Positions 11,625 to 22,934 of a stretch of 64,000 bases of DNA are shown here, piece by piece; position 1 is the first letter of the stretch; every line of letters begins with the position of its first letter. The DNA comes from Codonopsis lanceolata (Eukaryota; Streptophyta; Magnoliopsida; Asterales; Campanulaceae): positions 78,853,808-78,917,807 of the forward strand of contig CM028378.1 in assembly GCA_013146195.2 (NCBI GenBank). The letters are read 5' to 3'. The notes beneath the pieces were generated by a model that searched no databases, was not told the origin of the DNA, and worked only from the letters and a program-made list of their open reading frames with translations. The position numbers and the translations under genes are program-made.

Positions 11625-14606
11625 TGTGGCGACCCGGCCCGGGCCCGAGATGGGACCGAGGGTCGAACCGCCCAAATAAGGAAGGAAACAAGTAGGCAAT
11701 TAAACATGCAAGGACTAAATTTATAAAAACGACGTGACGCAACATTAGAGACGTAGCACGCCTCGGCACCAAACGGCCGGATATTTTTAAAACTTTTAAA
11801 CCTGATAAACAGTTAAACAATATAACCAAGTCTTCGGCGACACTACATGCCGGAACCCAAGCTAACAGTTTATGGACAAGGATTAAAGAAGAGCTAATAG
11901 CATGCTCAGCGGAAGACCAATACGTGGAGGGATGATAACAAGTTAACCAAAGCTCGGCTTACACAATGCCGGCACAAAAAGGGTTACAAGTACTACAAGT
12001 ATTAAACTACTAGCAGTTAATAAGATTTACAATTAAGTTCTACACAAATACCCAAGCATAGTCTAGTTGACTTGCTTAACCCGTCGTCCTTACAAAATTA
12101 TAAACAAGAGTAAGAGGCCATCAAAAACCACCTCTTCAAGAATCAACGGTCACCAAAAGGGGCACAAGGCACGAACACGCTAGTCTCAATGGGGCGTGGA
12201 CCTGCCTTGCTAGGATCTAAAGCAAGAAGGGGAAAGGGTAAGTCATAAAGACTTGTAAGCTATTAATCATGCATGTCATGGCAAGATGCAACATACAAGG
12301 CAAGATATCATCACAAGCATAGAATCATATATCCAGGATGCACATTGTTTCACATAAGTGCGCATAAATAAATCACATAGGATAAGGATATATGGAGAGC
12401 CGGCCGCCACGTAGTTCCTCGCATACAAGCGTTATTCGGAATGTGCGGGTATCGAATGTGTGTAAGTACATCGATCTTCCGAGGAGATGCTCGGGATAGT
12501 CACCATGATGCTCTTAAATGATTACAAAGATGGGAGTTACTTCCCACCGTGGGAGTGTGTGTGAACAAAGACGGGATGCCGCCTGACTCATGCATATGCC
12601 AAGTAATGTATACTTAACAAAATTCTCAAGTAGAGAACGAGGTCGACAAGAGCGATCTCGTTCAAGACAAGTAAATTATTCTCATCAATAACCAAGTAGG
12701 ATTGAGTTCGACAAGAGCGAACTCACATGTCAATTAGTCATTCTATAATATGACATTCAAGATCAAGCAAGGTAATCAATTCAAGTTCAAAGTCTAGAAT
12801 TATTATTCTTAGGGAAACGCGATTAGAACGTCGTAGGGATTAATCTGTGAGCCGGTATTGTTCAATAGCTCGCTAATCTTGACTCCGTTGAGTCGTCTCT
12901 AACAGTCATCCAATAGAGTTAGACGCTAAATGCATCACAAACCCTTTTCTAAGTTCTCGTATATGATCGGCTAGGTCATTAATCCATTTAACAACCGTAG
13001 TTAAGTGTTATCGATAAATTCGAATTCAAGGGACCTTAGAATCATTCTTTCAAGGTTATTAAAAATGCAAGGGTCCAAGAACGTTATTTATTCGTAGGGA
13101 AACATATAACACAATTTATTCTAGGCCTAGGACCCAATTCAATAGGATCATCAATACAAGGCATATGAAACCCTAGAATTCAAAATTCCCAAGAGTCATC
13201 AAAATATATTAATCCAAGAACATTAGTTGTTCCTAAGGAAGCATAGAACATAATTAATTCTAGGCATAGGTCTCAATCAACAAGATAAACATATTGTTAA
13301 AAAATCTCAAAAGACCAATTCATTCACAATCATGGCTTGGACATGGTAGAGCATGGAAATCAAAAGAAAAGGGGAACATGGCATGTCTAACATACAATCC
13401 TAAGGGGAAATTAATAGCTTACCTTCACCAAGGAAAAGGAAGGTTGGAGCACAAAGTAATCGGATGGAAACGATCTCCTCGACGGTAGCTTCACTCCGGT
13501 GGTCTCGGTTTGGCAATCGGAGGTCGGGAGCTCAATCTAGGGAAGAGACACACACCAATCTCACCTATTCTCTACACACACTAAACATGGCAAGAGAGAG
13601 GAGAGAAAATCTGATAATGGGGGTTTAAGGTTAAGTCAACAAGAGAGAGGCTTTTTATACCTTGCATGGATTTGGTGGAATTCCACATGTCAAGAGGAGA
13701 GGCTCCCATTTTCCACTTGTCAAGAGAAGGTTACTTGGGATTAGGACTAATCTAGCTTGATTAGGGTTTAATAGGTTGGATTAGGGCCAATTAGGAAGGA
13801 GGTTTAAGTGGCTAATTGATCACAAAAGCTGGAAGGAGGAAAATCCCTAGAGCTGATCCAGTGAGGCGGGCGCCTCACCCTAGGCCATCGGCCGCCTCGG
13901 ATCTTGGGGCCGGTTCCCTTTTCATTTGCTCTCAAGATTGGGGCGGGCGCTCACTGAGCCATGCGGCCGCTCGAACTCCGAGCACCAAAACTTGACCTAA
14001 ACAAGTCCTAAATGGTCCCAAGCTCATGGGCAACCATTCTAGGGTCTAACATAACTCAAAACATGTCCGAAACACACCCGAACAACACCCGGAACAAGGT
14101 AGGACAAGGCTCGAGTCAAGCGACGATTGGTTGACGAATCAAACCCGGATCAAAGGTCAATAAAACTAGGGTAACTTGGGCATGGAATAGGCTTGTTTAA
14201 ACATGGTTATGACTTGAATACAAGTCCGGGAACTCAAGGAACAATTCGCACGTCGAAATACGAGCAAAACGGGAGACGGGTGAAATCGCTAAGGCCAAAA
14301 CAAAGCAAGAAGGTTTCTAAACTTCCAATCAAGCTTACAATGGTCAAGGTGAATGTTCTAAGTCATCTATGGAAGACAATAGAACCCTAACAAGTCTCGG
14401 TTGAGTGCAAATCATGCTAAGGCAACACTCAAGGCATAGCGGCAAGGTATGCTAAGCATAGATGGTATTCAAGCGACAAGGAATGTAATAGTGATAATAC
14501 GAGCCAGGTATGAGCAAATAGAATATCCAATCATGATAAGGCATTAAACAAACAAGTTATCAAGGTATAAAACAAGTAATGCAAGTAATGGGTTTGGGTT
14601 CTCACA
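11625..14606 (-). mobile_element. solo LTR of a Tekay-type Ty3/gypsy element
   Basis: This 2982-bp LTR lies on the minus strand: it begins TGTGAGAACCC (right end) and ends GGGTCGCCACA (left end). It is flanked by the direct duplication AACTC, so it is a complete solo LTR left by LTR-LTR recombination. It is related to the LTR at 25470-28323: both carry the block AACAAGTCTTCGGCGAC followed by GCCGGAACCCAA, a GGCGGGCGCCTC-like GC-rich stretch, and the same type of 3' terminus. Short open frames inside are not genes. Confidence 0.85.
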
Positions 14607-14611
14607 AACTC
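14607..14611. repeat. target-site duplication AACTC, right copy
   Basis: Matches the five bases immediately left of the solo LTR at 11620-11624. Confidence 0.85.
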
Positions 14612-15153
14612 GGTGAAAATATATATTTTTGCTTAGGGGAGAACAAGGTGAAACTTAACAAAACATGCCAAAATTTCAATGTTAATTAGAACTTTGATTT
14701 CATAAGATCTAGAGCATCTCTCACTTGTCACTTTTATAAATTCATGATATGATCTTAGTTCAAATCACATCCATCATTATGAATCATCTACATATTGTAT
14801 GAATTTGAATTTTAAAGGCAAGTAGAAATTTCAATTTAGGTAAAAAGAAAATCTTACTTATTGTGGAAATCTTAATAAATTTGCTTCACCATTTTATATT
14901 TTTCATTAATTTGGATGTTTGATTAATCTATGTTTATGGTTTTGTTATAAGGCAAAAACATAGGAAAAACTATTTTATGAGGATTTTATGTAAGACGGAT
15001 CTCTTTGACCCAACCCACCATATGTTAGTGGGTTGAGCCGTGAGAGAGTGCGTCTTACGAATTAGAATCCATAAGACTGTCTCACAAGAGACCTCTTCTT
15101 TGTTAAATGTTAATTACTAATCCTTAATTACTAATCTAAATTGAAAATTTTGA
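14612..15153. other. AT-rich DNA interrupted by the solo LTR, with a small foldback
   Basis: The left part continues the intron-like tract that the solo LTR split. The right part contains the foldback listed separately. No coding sequence is seen. Confidence 0.5.
14990..15058. mobile_element. 69-bp foldback (MITE-like)
   Basis: GTAAGACG at 14990-14997 pairs with CGTCTTAC at 15051-15058. The complementarity continues inward through CTCT/AGAG and CAACCCAC/GTGGGTTG, leaving a loop around CATATGTTA. A related motif (AAGACTGTCTCACAAG) lies just to the right. Short GTAAGACGG foldbacks are a common class of plant MITE remnants. Confidence 0.5.
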
Positions 15154-15709
15154 TCAGTTGGACCTCCATTGCTTAAACAAAGTAGAGATTGAAATCTTGC
15201 ACATGCTATCCATCAGTTTGCAAGGCAATTTCGACTCAACACTTGGAAAGTTGATTCCTTTTCTTGTCAAATTCAACACTTGGCATGATTTTTCCACCCA
15301 ATACACACCAGAGATGGTGAGATTTTTGAGAATGGGGGAAGTGATCTTGTAAACCTTTAAACCTTCGACAAGGCAATCAACTAAAGACAGATTCTTCAAA
15401 TTTGAAAGGTTTGAAAATAGATCAACTATCTTAGTTTTATCATCTCCGTCACTGCAAAACTCAAATGGAATCTTGTAGAATTAAGGTTGTCAAGTTCGGC
15501 AAATTCCACGCAGGAGAAATGCTGAGTCTGATATACATTGTGCTGAGATGGAGTTGCTGCAAGGATCGACAACTAAAGGTAGAGAGTGGAAATTTACGAA
15601 CTCCTCTAAAACATACATCCGAGGAAATGATGAGCCGTCCTGCATTATGAGAAAGGCGTACAAGGAGATTTTTTCGACAAGGGATGTGTCGATTAATCCT
15701 CGACCACAT
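15154..15709 (-). pseudogene. F-box/FBD-type leucine-rich-repeat protein fragment
   Basis: The minus-strand translation shows the LRR signature of plant F-box/FBD/LRR proteins: FPLSTFSCRSLQQLHLS, then WNLPNLTTLILQD, then after a frameshift FSNLSNLKNLSLVDC and LKVYKITSPILKNLTISG. Such proteins are substrate-recognition subunits of SCF ubiquitin ligases. The F-box itself, which should lie upstream (to the right), is absent, and so is the C-terminal FBD region. A frame change near 15465 breaks the reading frame, so this is a relic. A copia LTR begins about 60 bp to its right and may have separated the missing 5' part. Family assignment rests on the LRR pattern only. Confidence 0.6.
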
Positions 15710-15766
15710 TGAAGGTTGATTACAGAGAGACCTGAATTAGGATCTTGGTGAGAGATAAATTGATAC

Positions 15767-16233
15767 TGTTACAACTATTGCATCTTAATCAATGGTTAAG
15801 ATGAAAAGTGGTACACCAGTGGTATACACAAGTGGTACAGGAGATCTGGACTCGAGATATTAATCTCTAATTATAACTTCCAGTACTAGCTAAATGAACT
15901 AATCATTATACACATGATCTTTACTACTTCCACTGGTGTACCACTGGTGTACCACTGGTGTACCACTGATGTAATGATTGAGATGAAAAGTGGTACACCA
16001 ATGATACACACAAATGATACAGGAGATATGGACTCTTAATATCTCTGTATATATTTTCTGTATAAATTATTAGTTACTTTTTCTGATTCCTTCCTTATAA
16101 TAGTCTTCTGTTTTAATTTGTATATATCTCTGTTAGGGTAATTTAGTATTTGCTTTCCTTTGTAACTCTATATATATGTGATTAAATCAATGAAAAGGCT
16201 ATGTCGTTTTTCATAATAATTGTAATTTCTACA
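15767..16233 (+). mobile_element. Ty1/copia 5' LTR
   Basis: The sequence ends in ACA directly before a methionine-tRNA primer-binding site, as copia LTRs do. I place the start at TGTTACAAC (15767), giving a 467-bp LTR of usual copia size, but this boundary is tentative. It contains an internal repeat: the motif GATGAAAAGTGGTACACCA with following bases occurs near 15799 and 15982, separated by three ACTGGTGTACC units. Confidence 0.55.
15799..16035. repeat. internal repeats in the copia LTR
   Basis: Two diverged copies of an approximately 50-bp block (GATGAAAAGTGGTACACCA, then a TACACACA-like stretch and ACAGGAGATNTGGACTC) flank three tandem copies of ACTGGTGTACC at 15931-15965. Confidence 0.7.
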
Positions 16234-16245
16234 TGGTATCAGATC
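16234..16245 (+). other. copia primer-binding site
   Basis: TGGTATCAGATC directly follows the LTR end. It matches the usual copia PBS, complementary to the 3' end of initiator methionine tRNA, except for its penultimate bases. Confidence 0.8.
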
Positions 16246-16330
16246 TTTGCTCCTAAACATAAAGCTTCACTACCGCCGCCGACTTCTCTTATGGTTGTCG
16301 GGAACCACATTCTCACCATCTAAAATCCTG

Positions 16331-16663
16331 ATGACCCAACACAAACCTTCCAACTCATCAACATATCCCATCACAATATCTCCCAAACTCACCTATACCA
16401 ATTATGTAGTTTGGAAACTCCATGTTGAGACTAGCTACCCTTATAAGGTATGATCTCTACAGGTTTGTAGACAGATTATACCCATGTCCTTCCTCCACCA
16501 TCCTTTCAAAGGATGCCCAAAAACCCAATCCAACAAACCTTCCATGGATACGACAAGACATAGTGCCCTTATTGAATTTCTTTCACCTCCTTTGGTCCCT
16601 TTGATTCCACATGCCGCCACCACTCGTGATGCTTCGAAAACACTTGCCCACACCTATGCTTTC
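16331..16663 (+). pseudogene. Ty1/copia gag, N-terminal fragment
   Basis: From the ATG at 16331 the frame reads into ITISPKLTYTNYVVWKLHVET, the KLTxxNYxxWK motif that opens the gag of plant copia elements. A frameshift near 16440 moves the rest (LYRFVDRLYPCPSST) to another frame. The protein stops abruptly at 16663, where a Tat-type LTR begins, so the remainder of the copia element has been displaced by that insertion. It lies about 90 bp downstream of the PBS, the expected place for gag. Confidence 0.75.
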
Positions 16664-17362
16664 TGATATGCCCGACCCAAATCCGGTCACGAGCAAAGCA
16701 TGAGCTATCCTCACGTGCCAGCCACGAGCATAATCTTATGAGACCCACAGGCCTAGCGAACAACATAAGGGAAACATCGAGCAGCGAGCATAGAAGCTCC
16801 CGTCCAAACTTGGCCGGGCATAGGCCTTGCCTGTCCGACCAAGGGCCATGCCCGGGACCTATGTCCGCTTAGATCCACCATCTATCACGAAGGCGGGCAG
16901 GGCCTTGCCCGCCCAGACCAATATCGAGTAGAAAACACCAGTAGCTTGCCTGCCAAGACACTGTTAAAGGTTACCATATGTGAGGAGGACACTTGCCTTA
17001 TCTGTTCTTGATATCTCGCGGCCAACCGCGTATCACGCCTAAAATCTAAGGATTCCCTCCTTGTTGAACAAGATAACTAAGGAGACCGAATCCTGGTCGG
17101 ATTCAACCACAAAGGGGCCTATAAATACCTCTCCACAGACCATAACAAGGTACACGCACACATACACTCATCCTCTTCCTTGAGCTTTGGTATTCTGTCT
17201 TGCACACGATACTTACTCTCACGTCGGAGGGGTTTCGCGAGGCCCTACCTTGCACTTCCACTCAGGTTTTCTCTGTTCTCAGCCATGTTCAAGGAAGCAG
17301 ATCCAAGCCCAGATATCCTACCCAAAGCATAGACGGCCCAAGCTGAGGAATTTGCCATATCA
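16664..17362 (+). mobile_element. 5' LTR of Tat-lineage Ty3/gypsy element (copy 1)
   Basis: The 699-bp LTR begins TGATATGCCC and ends TTTGCCATATCA, so its ends are the perfect 7-bp inverted pair TGATATG/CATATCA. A second copy of the same family in inverted orientation occupies 46247-46956. A tRNA primer-binding site follows after three bases. The left end abuts the copia gag. Confidence 0.85.
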
Positions 17363-17365
17363 GTT

Positions 17366-17388
17366 TGGTTCTGTTGCCGGGAATCGAA
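17366..17388 (+). other. primer-binding site, tRNA-Glu-like
   Basis: TGGTTCTGTTGCCGGGAATC begins three bases after the LTR. Its complement resembles the 3' end of a plant glutamate tRNA with one mismatch. The tRNA assignment is from memory of tRNA ends. Confidence 0.6.
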
Positions 17389-17426
17389 CACTTGACATCC
17401 CTTTTTCCTCAAAGCTCTCGATTGCA

Positions 17427-18207
17427 ATGGCTGGTAAGGGCAGCAAGCACCACACTACTATGAGCAACAACCAGGCTGGTAGCCAATTGGCTGGGGACCT
17501 CCCACCAAAGGCACCCCAATGGGTTCAGACAAGGAGCAAGGAGATTGCCGCTTGGCAAGCAACTCATGGCAAGGACGTGCCATATGTGGAGGAGCAGCCA
17601 TCTCAACGCTTTCAGCCGAGGCCAGGGCCGCCACCAAGCGTGATGCCGAGAGAAATTATCAATGGCGGCGCGGTGAAAGGGCAGCGCAAGTTGGATCTCG
17701 TGACACAAGCGAAGTCGCCAAAGGGAGAATGGCCACGGCAGCCACGTGCATCCGCCTGGCCAAGCCCCCGAACAACATGCCACTGCTCTCCAAGTCCAAG
17801 CAGACTACTATAGCAAGATGTACAGACTCAACCGGCAACTACTTGCCTTGGGCCATGCCCCGGTTCCGGTTGCTGATTTGGTATTGCCAACTCTCAGTGT
17901 CCCCGCGGCTGTTGGTGATGGCCATGCCTCACAACATCTGCCCGCTCCCAGCAAACGACTCCCATATGTCATTCACATACCTTCAGAAAGGGCTGAAGAG
18001 GTAAAACGAGCAGATGACTAGGTGGAAAGCAGATATAGTCGCCAGAATTCTTCGCATAGACATAGTCGCGGACCAAATCATTATACCCACAATGAAGGTC
18101 ACAGTCGCCGCAGAGCTCATGAGAACGCTGAGAGAGAGGCACACCGGCCTAAGCGTAGGCCGCGGGTTGACAGAGAGGCGGAAGCTTCTTGCGCATAGAC
18201 TTTCTGC
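17427..18207 (+). pseudogene. Tat gag N-terminal region, frameshifted
   Basis: The frame from the ATG at 17427 (MAGKGSKHHTTM) runs through a proline- and basic-rich region to about 17740. Apparent coding then moves between frames: the segment at 17746-18021 reads YYSKMYRLNRQLLALGHAP and is followed by an RS/RH-rich stretch to about 18200. At least two frame changes are needed to connect the start with the gag core, so this part is dead. It sits directly between the PBS and the gag core. The exact sites of the lesions are not determined. Confidence 0.6.
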
Positions 18208-18999
18208 GTGCCAGCCTCACACAACCATCGGTCAGACTGTGTCCGTTCATCGGGTATCACTCTAGATGCCGAGAAACGTCTGTCCGAACGCATGGAGGCT
18301 ATGAAACGTGACATGGTTAAACAGATGGCTAACCTGGCTGTGGCCAAGCCCGGCTATGGTGCCATTAAACCGCTGGAAGGTAGCCCTTTCACCCCCGAGA
18401 TCCAAAATGCACCACCCGCACAAGGAATCATATTCCCTCAATTTGAGAAATACTTCGGGAAGACGCGGGCAAGTGACTGGCTCAGATCATTCGAGGCACA
18501 GATTCGAATGGTAACGGATATAGAGGCTCTGAAAATGCGAGCATTCGAGGGGGCTCTTCAAGGGAAAGCACAAGCATGGCTGGGAAGAGTTCCCTGCGGA
18601 TCCATCGGCAGTTGGGAGGTGTTACGGGAAAAGTTCCTAGAAGAATTTGGCACCACCGGACCAACACCCAAGAACCGGTTCGATCTTGCAAAAGTAAAAC
18701 AAGGTGAACATGAGTCCTACGGCAGCTACCTGAAAAGGTTTGAGGAGATGCTCGACCAAGTGACCGCTACCAGTGACCCGGAAATAACGTTCTGTTATCT
18801 AAACAACATGAGAGCAGGGCCACTGAAGACAATGTTAGCTATGAACCCGGGAGCCTCCAAAGTTGAGCTATTAGCAAGTTCCCACCTGTTCTGCTCGACT
18901 GAGACTGCTAAAGCAGATAAGAATAAGAACAAGGACAAGGTCCTGGACACCTCGGCCACGCCAGTTGACCAGGACCAAGAGGGCAGTAACCGTCCGTGA
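18208..18999 (+). pseudogene. Tat gag core (Retrotrans_gag-like domain)
   Basis: The 263-residue frame contains the capsid-type signature of plant gypsy gags: FPQFEKYFGKTRASDWLRSF near residues 75-95, LKMRAFEGALQGKAQAWLGR near 108-127, then WEVLREKFLEEF and a YGSYLKRFEEML helix. Gag forms the virus-like particle in which reverse transcription occurs. Upstream coding sequence is shifted and a TGA at 18997-18999 separates it from the zinc-knuckle part, which resumes at 19087 in another frame, so no complete gag-pol can be made. Confidence 0.85.
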
Positions 19000-19086
19000 A
19001 GAGACAGGAGGAGAACATCTACTCCCGGGAAAAGGTTATTCGGATAAGCGCGGTTACCCCCGCTAAACACCACGAGGGAAGACATC

Positions 19087-19968
19087 ATGTTCCAAGTAGG
19101 AGATGCTCTGCCAGCTCCCTATCCTCTTGACCCCGAGCTCGCCCATACTAGGGACCCCACGAAGTACTGCAACTACCATCATGGTACCGGACACACCACA
19201 AAGGAATGCATAGTGTTGAAACGCGAAATACAGAAACTGATCAACGCGGGCAAATTGGACCGCTTCAAGAAAGATCAGGTAGAGGGGAACAACCCGAACA
19301 ATGATAGGCAAGGAAGACCTCCAAGTGGAAGAGGTGGCCAGGCCCCTCAGATTCGAGGAGTGGTCAATGTGATCCAGGAAGAGCTTCCATTCAACACTCA
19401 AATAAGAAAGCAGATATACTCACTCTCTAAAGCAGTAAATGCTCCAGCTGTACAGCGGGCAGGGGAGCCTAACATCTTCTTTACTCGCAGCGAGTTAGCA
19501 AGCACCCTTCTTGCCTCCGAGCAGCCGTTGGTCATCTCTTGCCTGGTAAATGAATGGCAAGTCCATAGAGTTCTGCTCGACACTGGAGCGTGTAGAGATA
19601 TCATGTACTATTCCTGCTTTAAAGAGTTAGAGTTAGCAGATGCCCGGCTTAAGCCTTATCTTGGAAAGCTGGAAGGGTTCACTAACCACCAAGTAGGCAT
19701 CAAAGACACTATCGAGCTCGAAGTTTTCATGGGAGACGGGGTGCAAACCCGAACAGAGATGATCAATCTCAAATTAGCATACAACTGCATCTTCGGCGCG
19801 CCGACCATGGCCAAATTTCAGATGGTGACTTCAATACCTCACCAGAAGGCAAAATTTTACACCGAGGATGGAGTGGGTATCCTGAACAGCAAACCCCGGG
19901 CAATGTGGGAATACGTCCGAGATTCCCAAAAGAAAAAGCAAAAACTGACCGTGGACATTCCCGACTAG
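19087..19968 (+). pseudogene. Tat gag C-terminus and aspartic protease
   Basis: The start of this 293-residue frame carries the Tat-type zinc-knuckle-like motif YCNYHHGTGHTTKEC (residues 28-42). Around residues 155-175 the retroviral protease motif VLLDTGACRDIMYYSCF is visible, with the catalytic DTG triad intact. The frame stops at 19966-19968, before the reverse transcriptase, which starts in the next open frame. The enzyme would process the gag-pol polyprotein. Confidence 0.85.
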
Positions 19969-19986
19969 ACAACATAAAAAAAAGAG

Positions 19987-20602
19987 ATGCCCGATGCTAC
20001 GATAGCTCCTGTCCCCATAAACAACATTGAGATCGGACAAACATCTGGAATAGAGGATCCCATGGACACAGATGAGCCTGTACAGGCCCTATCCCCAGCA
20101 CGTTCTGGGCGCAAGACTAAGCGCCTAGAGCCACAAGATATCGAGATGGATACCCTGCAAGTGCGGGATGAACCCGATATTCAGCCTGAAGGCGAGCTGG
20201 AAGAGATAATCATCAATCCCGCCTATCCCGAGCAGAAAATCAAAATTGGGAAGGCCATGCCTCCTGAAGCTTGGGAAAGGCTGGTCGAGCTGCTAAAAAA
20301 CAGTCTGGATATATTTGCCTGGACTGTCGAGGATATGCAAGGAATCAGCGAGGACATTGCGCATCATGACTTAAATGTTGATCCAACATTCCGACCTATC
20401 CAGCAGTGTCCAAGACAGTACTCCCCGGAGAAAAGTACAGCCATCCGGGCAGAGATTGAAAAGCTTCTAAAGGCAGATATCATCGAAGAAATCCAATACC
20501 CGACCTGGTTGGAAAACGTAGTGATGGTCAAGAAAGCCAATGAAAAGTGGCGGATGTGCGTCGACTTCATGAGTCTCAACAAAGCTTCGAAAAGTACCCG
20601 CC
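19987..20602 (+). pseudogene. Tat reverse transcriptase, N-terminal part
   Basis: After an acidic linker the frame shows the RT entry motifs: IEKLLKADIIEEIQYPTWLE, then NVVMVKKANEKWRMCVDF and SLNKAS. At about 20585-20600 the frame is lost where the motif joining to PLPRID should be. Several codons appear deleted and the sequence continues in another frame as KYPPRIDIFAVDSIAG. This frameshifting deletion inactivates the RT. Confidence 0.85.
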
Positions 20603-21410
20603 TCGTATAGATATCTTTGCCGTAGACTCCATAGCTGGTTTCGAGATGCTCAGCTTTCTGGATGCATACTCAGGATACCACCAAGTCAGGAAGAACGAGC
20701 AAGATAAAGCGAAGACATCCTTCTGGGCAGCGGGGGGCCTTTACTCCTACAAGATGATGCCCTTAGGGCTGAAGAATGCGGGGGCAACTTACCAGCGCAT
20801 GGTTAACAAGGTCTTCGGTTCACAGCTCGGGAGGAACATGGAAGCATACATAGATGACATGGTCATCAAAACCAAGGGATGCGACCACACTCTTGATCTG
20901 GCAGAAACATTTGCCAATCTAAGAAGGCATAACATGAAGCTGAATCCGAGTAAGTGCATTTTTGGGGTTCGAGTAGGGAAATTCCTCGGGTTCATGGTGA
21001 ATCAGCGCGGGATAGAGGCAAACCCGGAGAAGATCCATGCCTTACTTGACATGGAACAGCCCTACTGCATCAAACACATACAACGGTTGAACAGTAGAAT
21101 TATTGCCCTTGGCCGCTTCATCTCCCGGTCAGCGGAGAAGTGTCTCCCGTTCTTCAAAGTCCTGCGCGGCAACAAAGGATTCGAGTGGAATGCAGACTGT
21201 GCCAAAGCCCTAGAGCAGCTCAAGGAATATCTTGGCAAGCCACCCCTCCTTAGCAGCCCTATGCCCGATGAGTCTTTGTATGTATATCTAGCGGCCACAA
21301 ACCAGGCTGTGGCCGCTGTCTTTGTTAGGGAAGAATTAGATATTAAAAACCCTGTGTACTATGTATCCAAAGCCCTCAGTCCTGTTGAGGGTCGTTATTT
21401 TAATGCATAA
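20592..21410 (+). pseudogene. Tat reverse transcriptase core and first RNase H
   Basis: The frame contains MLSFLDAYSGYHQ, then KMMPLGLKNAGATYQRMVNK, and the catalytic motif as AYIDDMVIKT, so both RT aspartates are kept. It continues through the connection into the RNase H start (YVYLAATNQAVAAVFVRE, then NPVYYVSKAL). A TAA at 21408-21410 and several frame changes up to about 21500 interrupt the RNase H region, which resumes as VYIDAPLSKILH. The original frame joins 19987-20602 upstream. Confidence 0.85.
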
Positions 21411-21500
21411 AAGTTAGCTTATTAAACTTATTGTAGTGCTTAGAAAATTAAGGGCTTATTTTTACTCGCACATGTAATCATAGTATACATAGATGCACCA

Positions 21501-22934
21501 CTAAGCAAGATTCTTCACAAGCGACTTCAATCGGGCGGATTACTCAAGCGGGCGATAGAGCTCACTGAATTCCACATAGACTACCTGCCCAGGCGAGCAA
21601 TCAAGGCTCAAGCATTGGCCGATTTTCTGGTAGAAACAAGCTTCACTCAGCAAGAAGAGCCTGAAACCCAGCAGTCAACAGAGCCCGGGCAAGAGCAGCT
21701 GCCACAACCTCGACCTGCCTACTGTTGGGATCTATATGTTGATGGAGCAGCGAGCAAAGTCGGGAGCGGAGCTGGCATCCTTCTCATAGCTCCCGACCAA
21801 GTTACAGAATTCGAGCTAGCACTGCGATTTAAGTTCCCCGCCTCCAACAACGTTGCCGAGTACGAAGCAGTAATTGCCGGTCTCGAACTAGCAGCGGACA
21901 TGGGAGTAGAAATGATCACGGTGTACTCGGATTCACAATTGGTTGTGAACCAAGTCCAGGGGGAATATATGGTGCATCACCCCTCACTGGTCAGATACTG
22001 CGAACTTGTCAAAGGAATTTTGAAAAATTTCAAATTCTGGGAGATCGTCAGAATTGATCGTGCTGACAACATGCGGGCAGACTATTTATCCAAGATCGCT
22101 GAGGCAAATTTGGCATTACTGAATCCTTCAGTAATGATCGAGCACTTGGAAACTCCGGCTATTGATAGACCAGTGGTAATGGACATTGAGCCAGCGACCA
22201 GAAGTTGGATTGACGATTACAAGGACTACATCGAGCAGGGGATCCTGCCCGCAGACAAAGTTAAGGCCACCACAGTCAGAAGCCAGGCCTGTCGTTACTC
22301 GGTAGTAGGGGGAATTCTGTACAAGCGATCTAAGGTCAGACCTATGCTTCGTTGTGTACCCCCGGAATTAACTGAAGGCGTTCTATATGAAGTGCACGAG
22401 GGAGAATGTGGCGGCCACCCGGGCACCCGCGCTCTAGCAGAAAGGGTACTACGCGCAGGATACTACTGGATAACCCTCAGAAGGGATGCAGAGAAATATG
22501 TTCGCGAATGTGACAAGTGCCAGAGGTACGCGGACATACCGAGACTTCCATCCACCACGCAAACTCCAGTCGTTGCGGCCTGGCCCTTCGACATGTGGGG
22601 AATTGATCTGATCGGCCCGTTCCCACTTGCACAAGGCAAATATAAATATGCAGTGGTCACCATTGACTACTTCACGAAGTGGATAGAAGCCAAGCCTCTG
22701 GCCAAAATCACGGAAGCAAATGTCATCAAGTTCGTCCATGATCAAGTATGGTGCATATTTGGCCTTCCGCGGGCAATCGTATCCGACCACGACACCCAGT
22801 TCTCAGACAAGTTCACTGCAGAATGTGCTCGCTTGGGCGTCAAGCATTGGCAATCATCTGTAGCCTATCCTCGAGGAGCGGACAAGCGAGCCGGAAACAA
22901 AGCGAGGTCTTACATGCACTCAAGAGAAATTTAG
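21501..22934 (+). pseudogene. Tat archaeal-type RNase H and integrase
   Basis: After ADFLVET the frame encodes a second RNase H, recognisable by WDLYVDGAASKVGSGAGILL, NNVAEYEAVIAGLELA and YSDSQLVVNQVQGEY, the dual-RNase-H layout special to Tat elements. The integrase follows with the zinc-binding HEGECGGHPGTRALAERV and CDKCQRYAD, then the DDE core: WGIDLIGPFP and IVSDHDTQF. The region that should hold the catalytic glutamate is hit by a frameshift near 22870, where the frame reads nonsense to the stop at 22934. Confidence 0.85.

Noticed and set aside
11455..11829. 124-codon minus-strand open frame
   Set aside because: It crosses the boundary of the solo LTR at 11625, so it cannot be a conserved gene.
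17245..17427. Open frame on the minus strand over the Tat LTR and PBS
   Set aside because: It is a shadow of the LTR-PBS-gag region with no motif.
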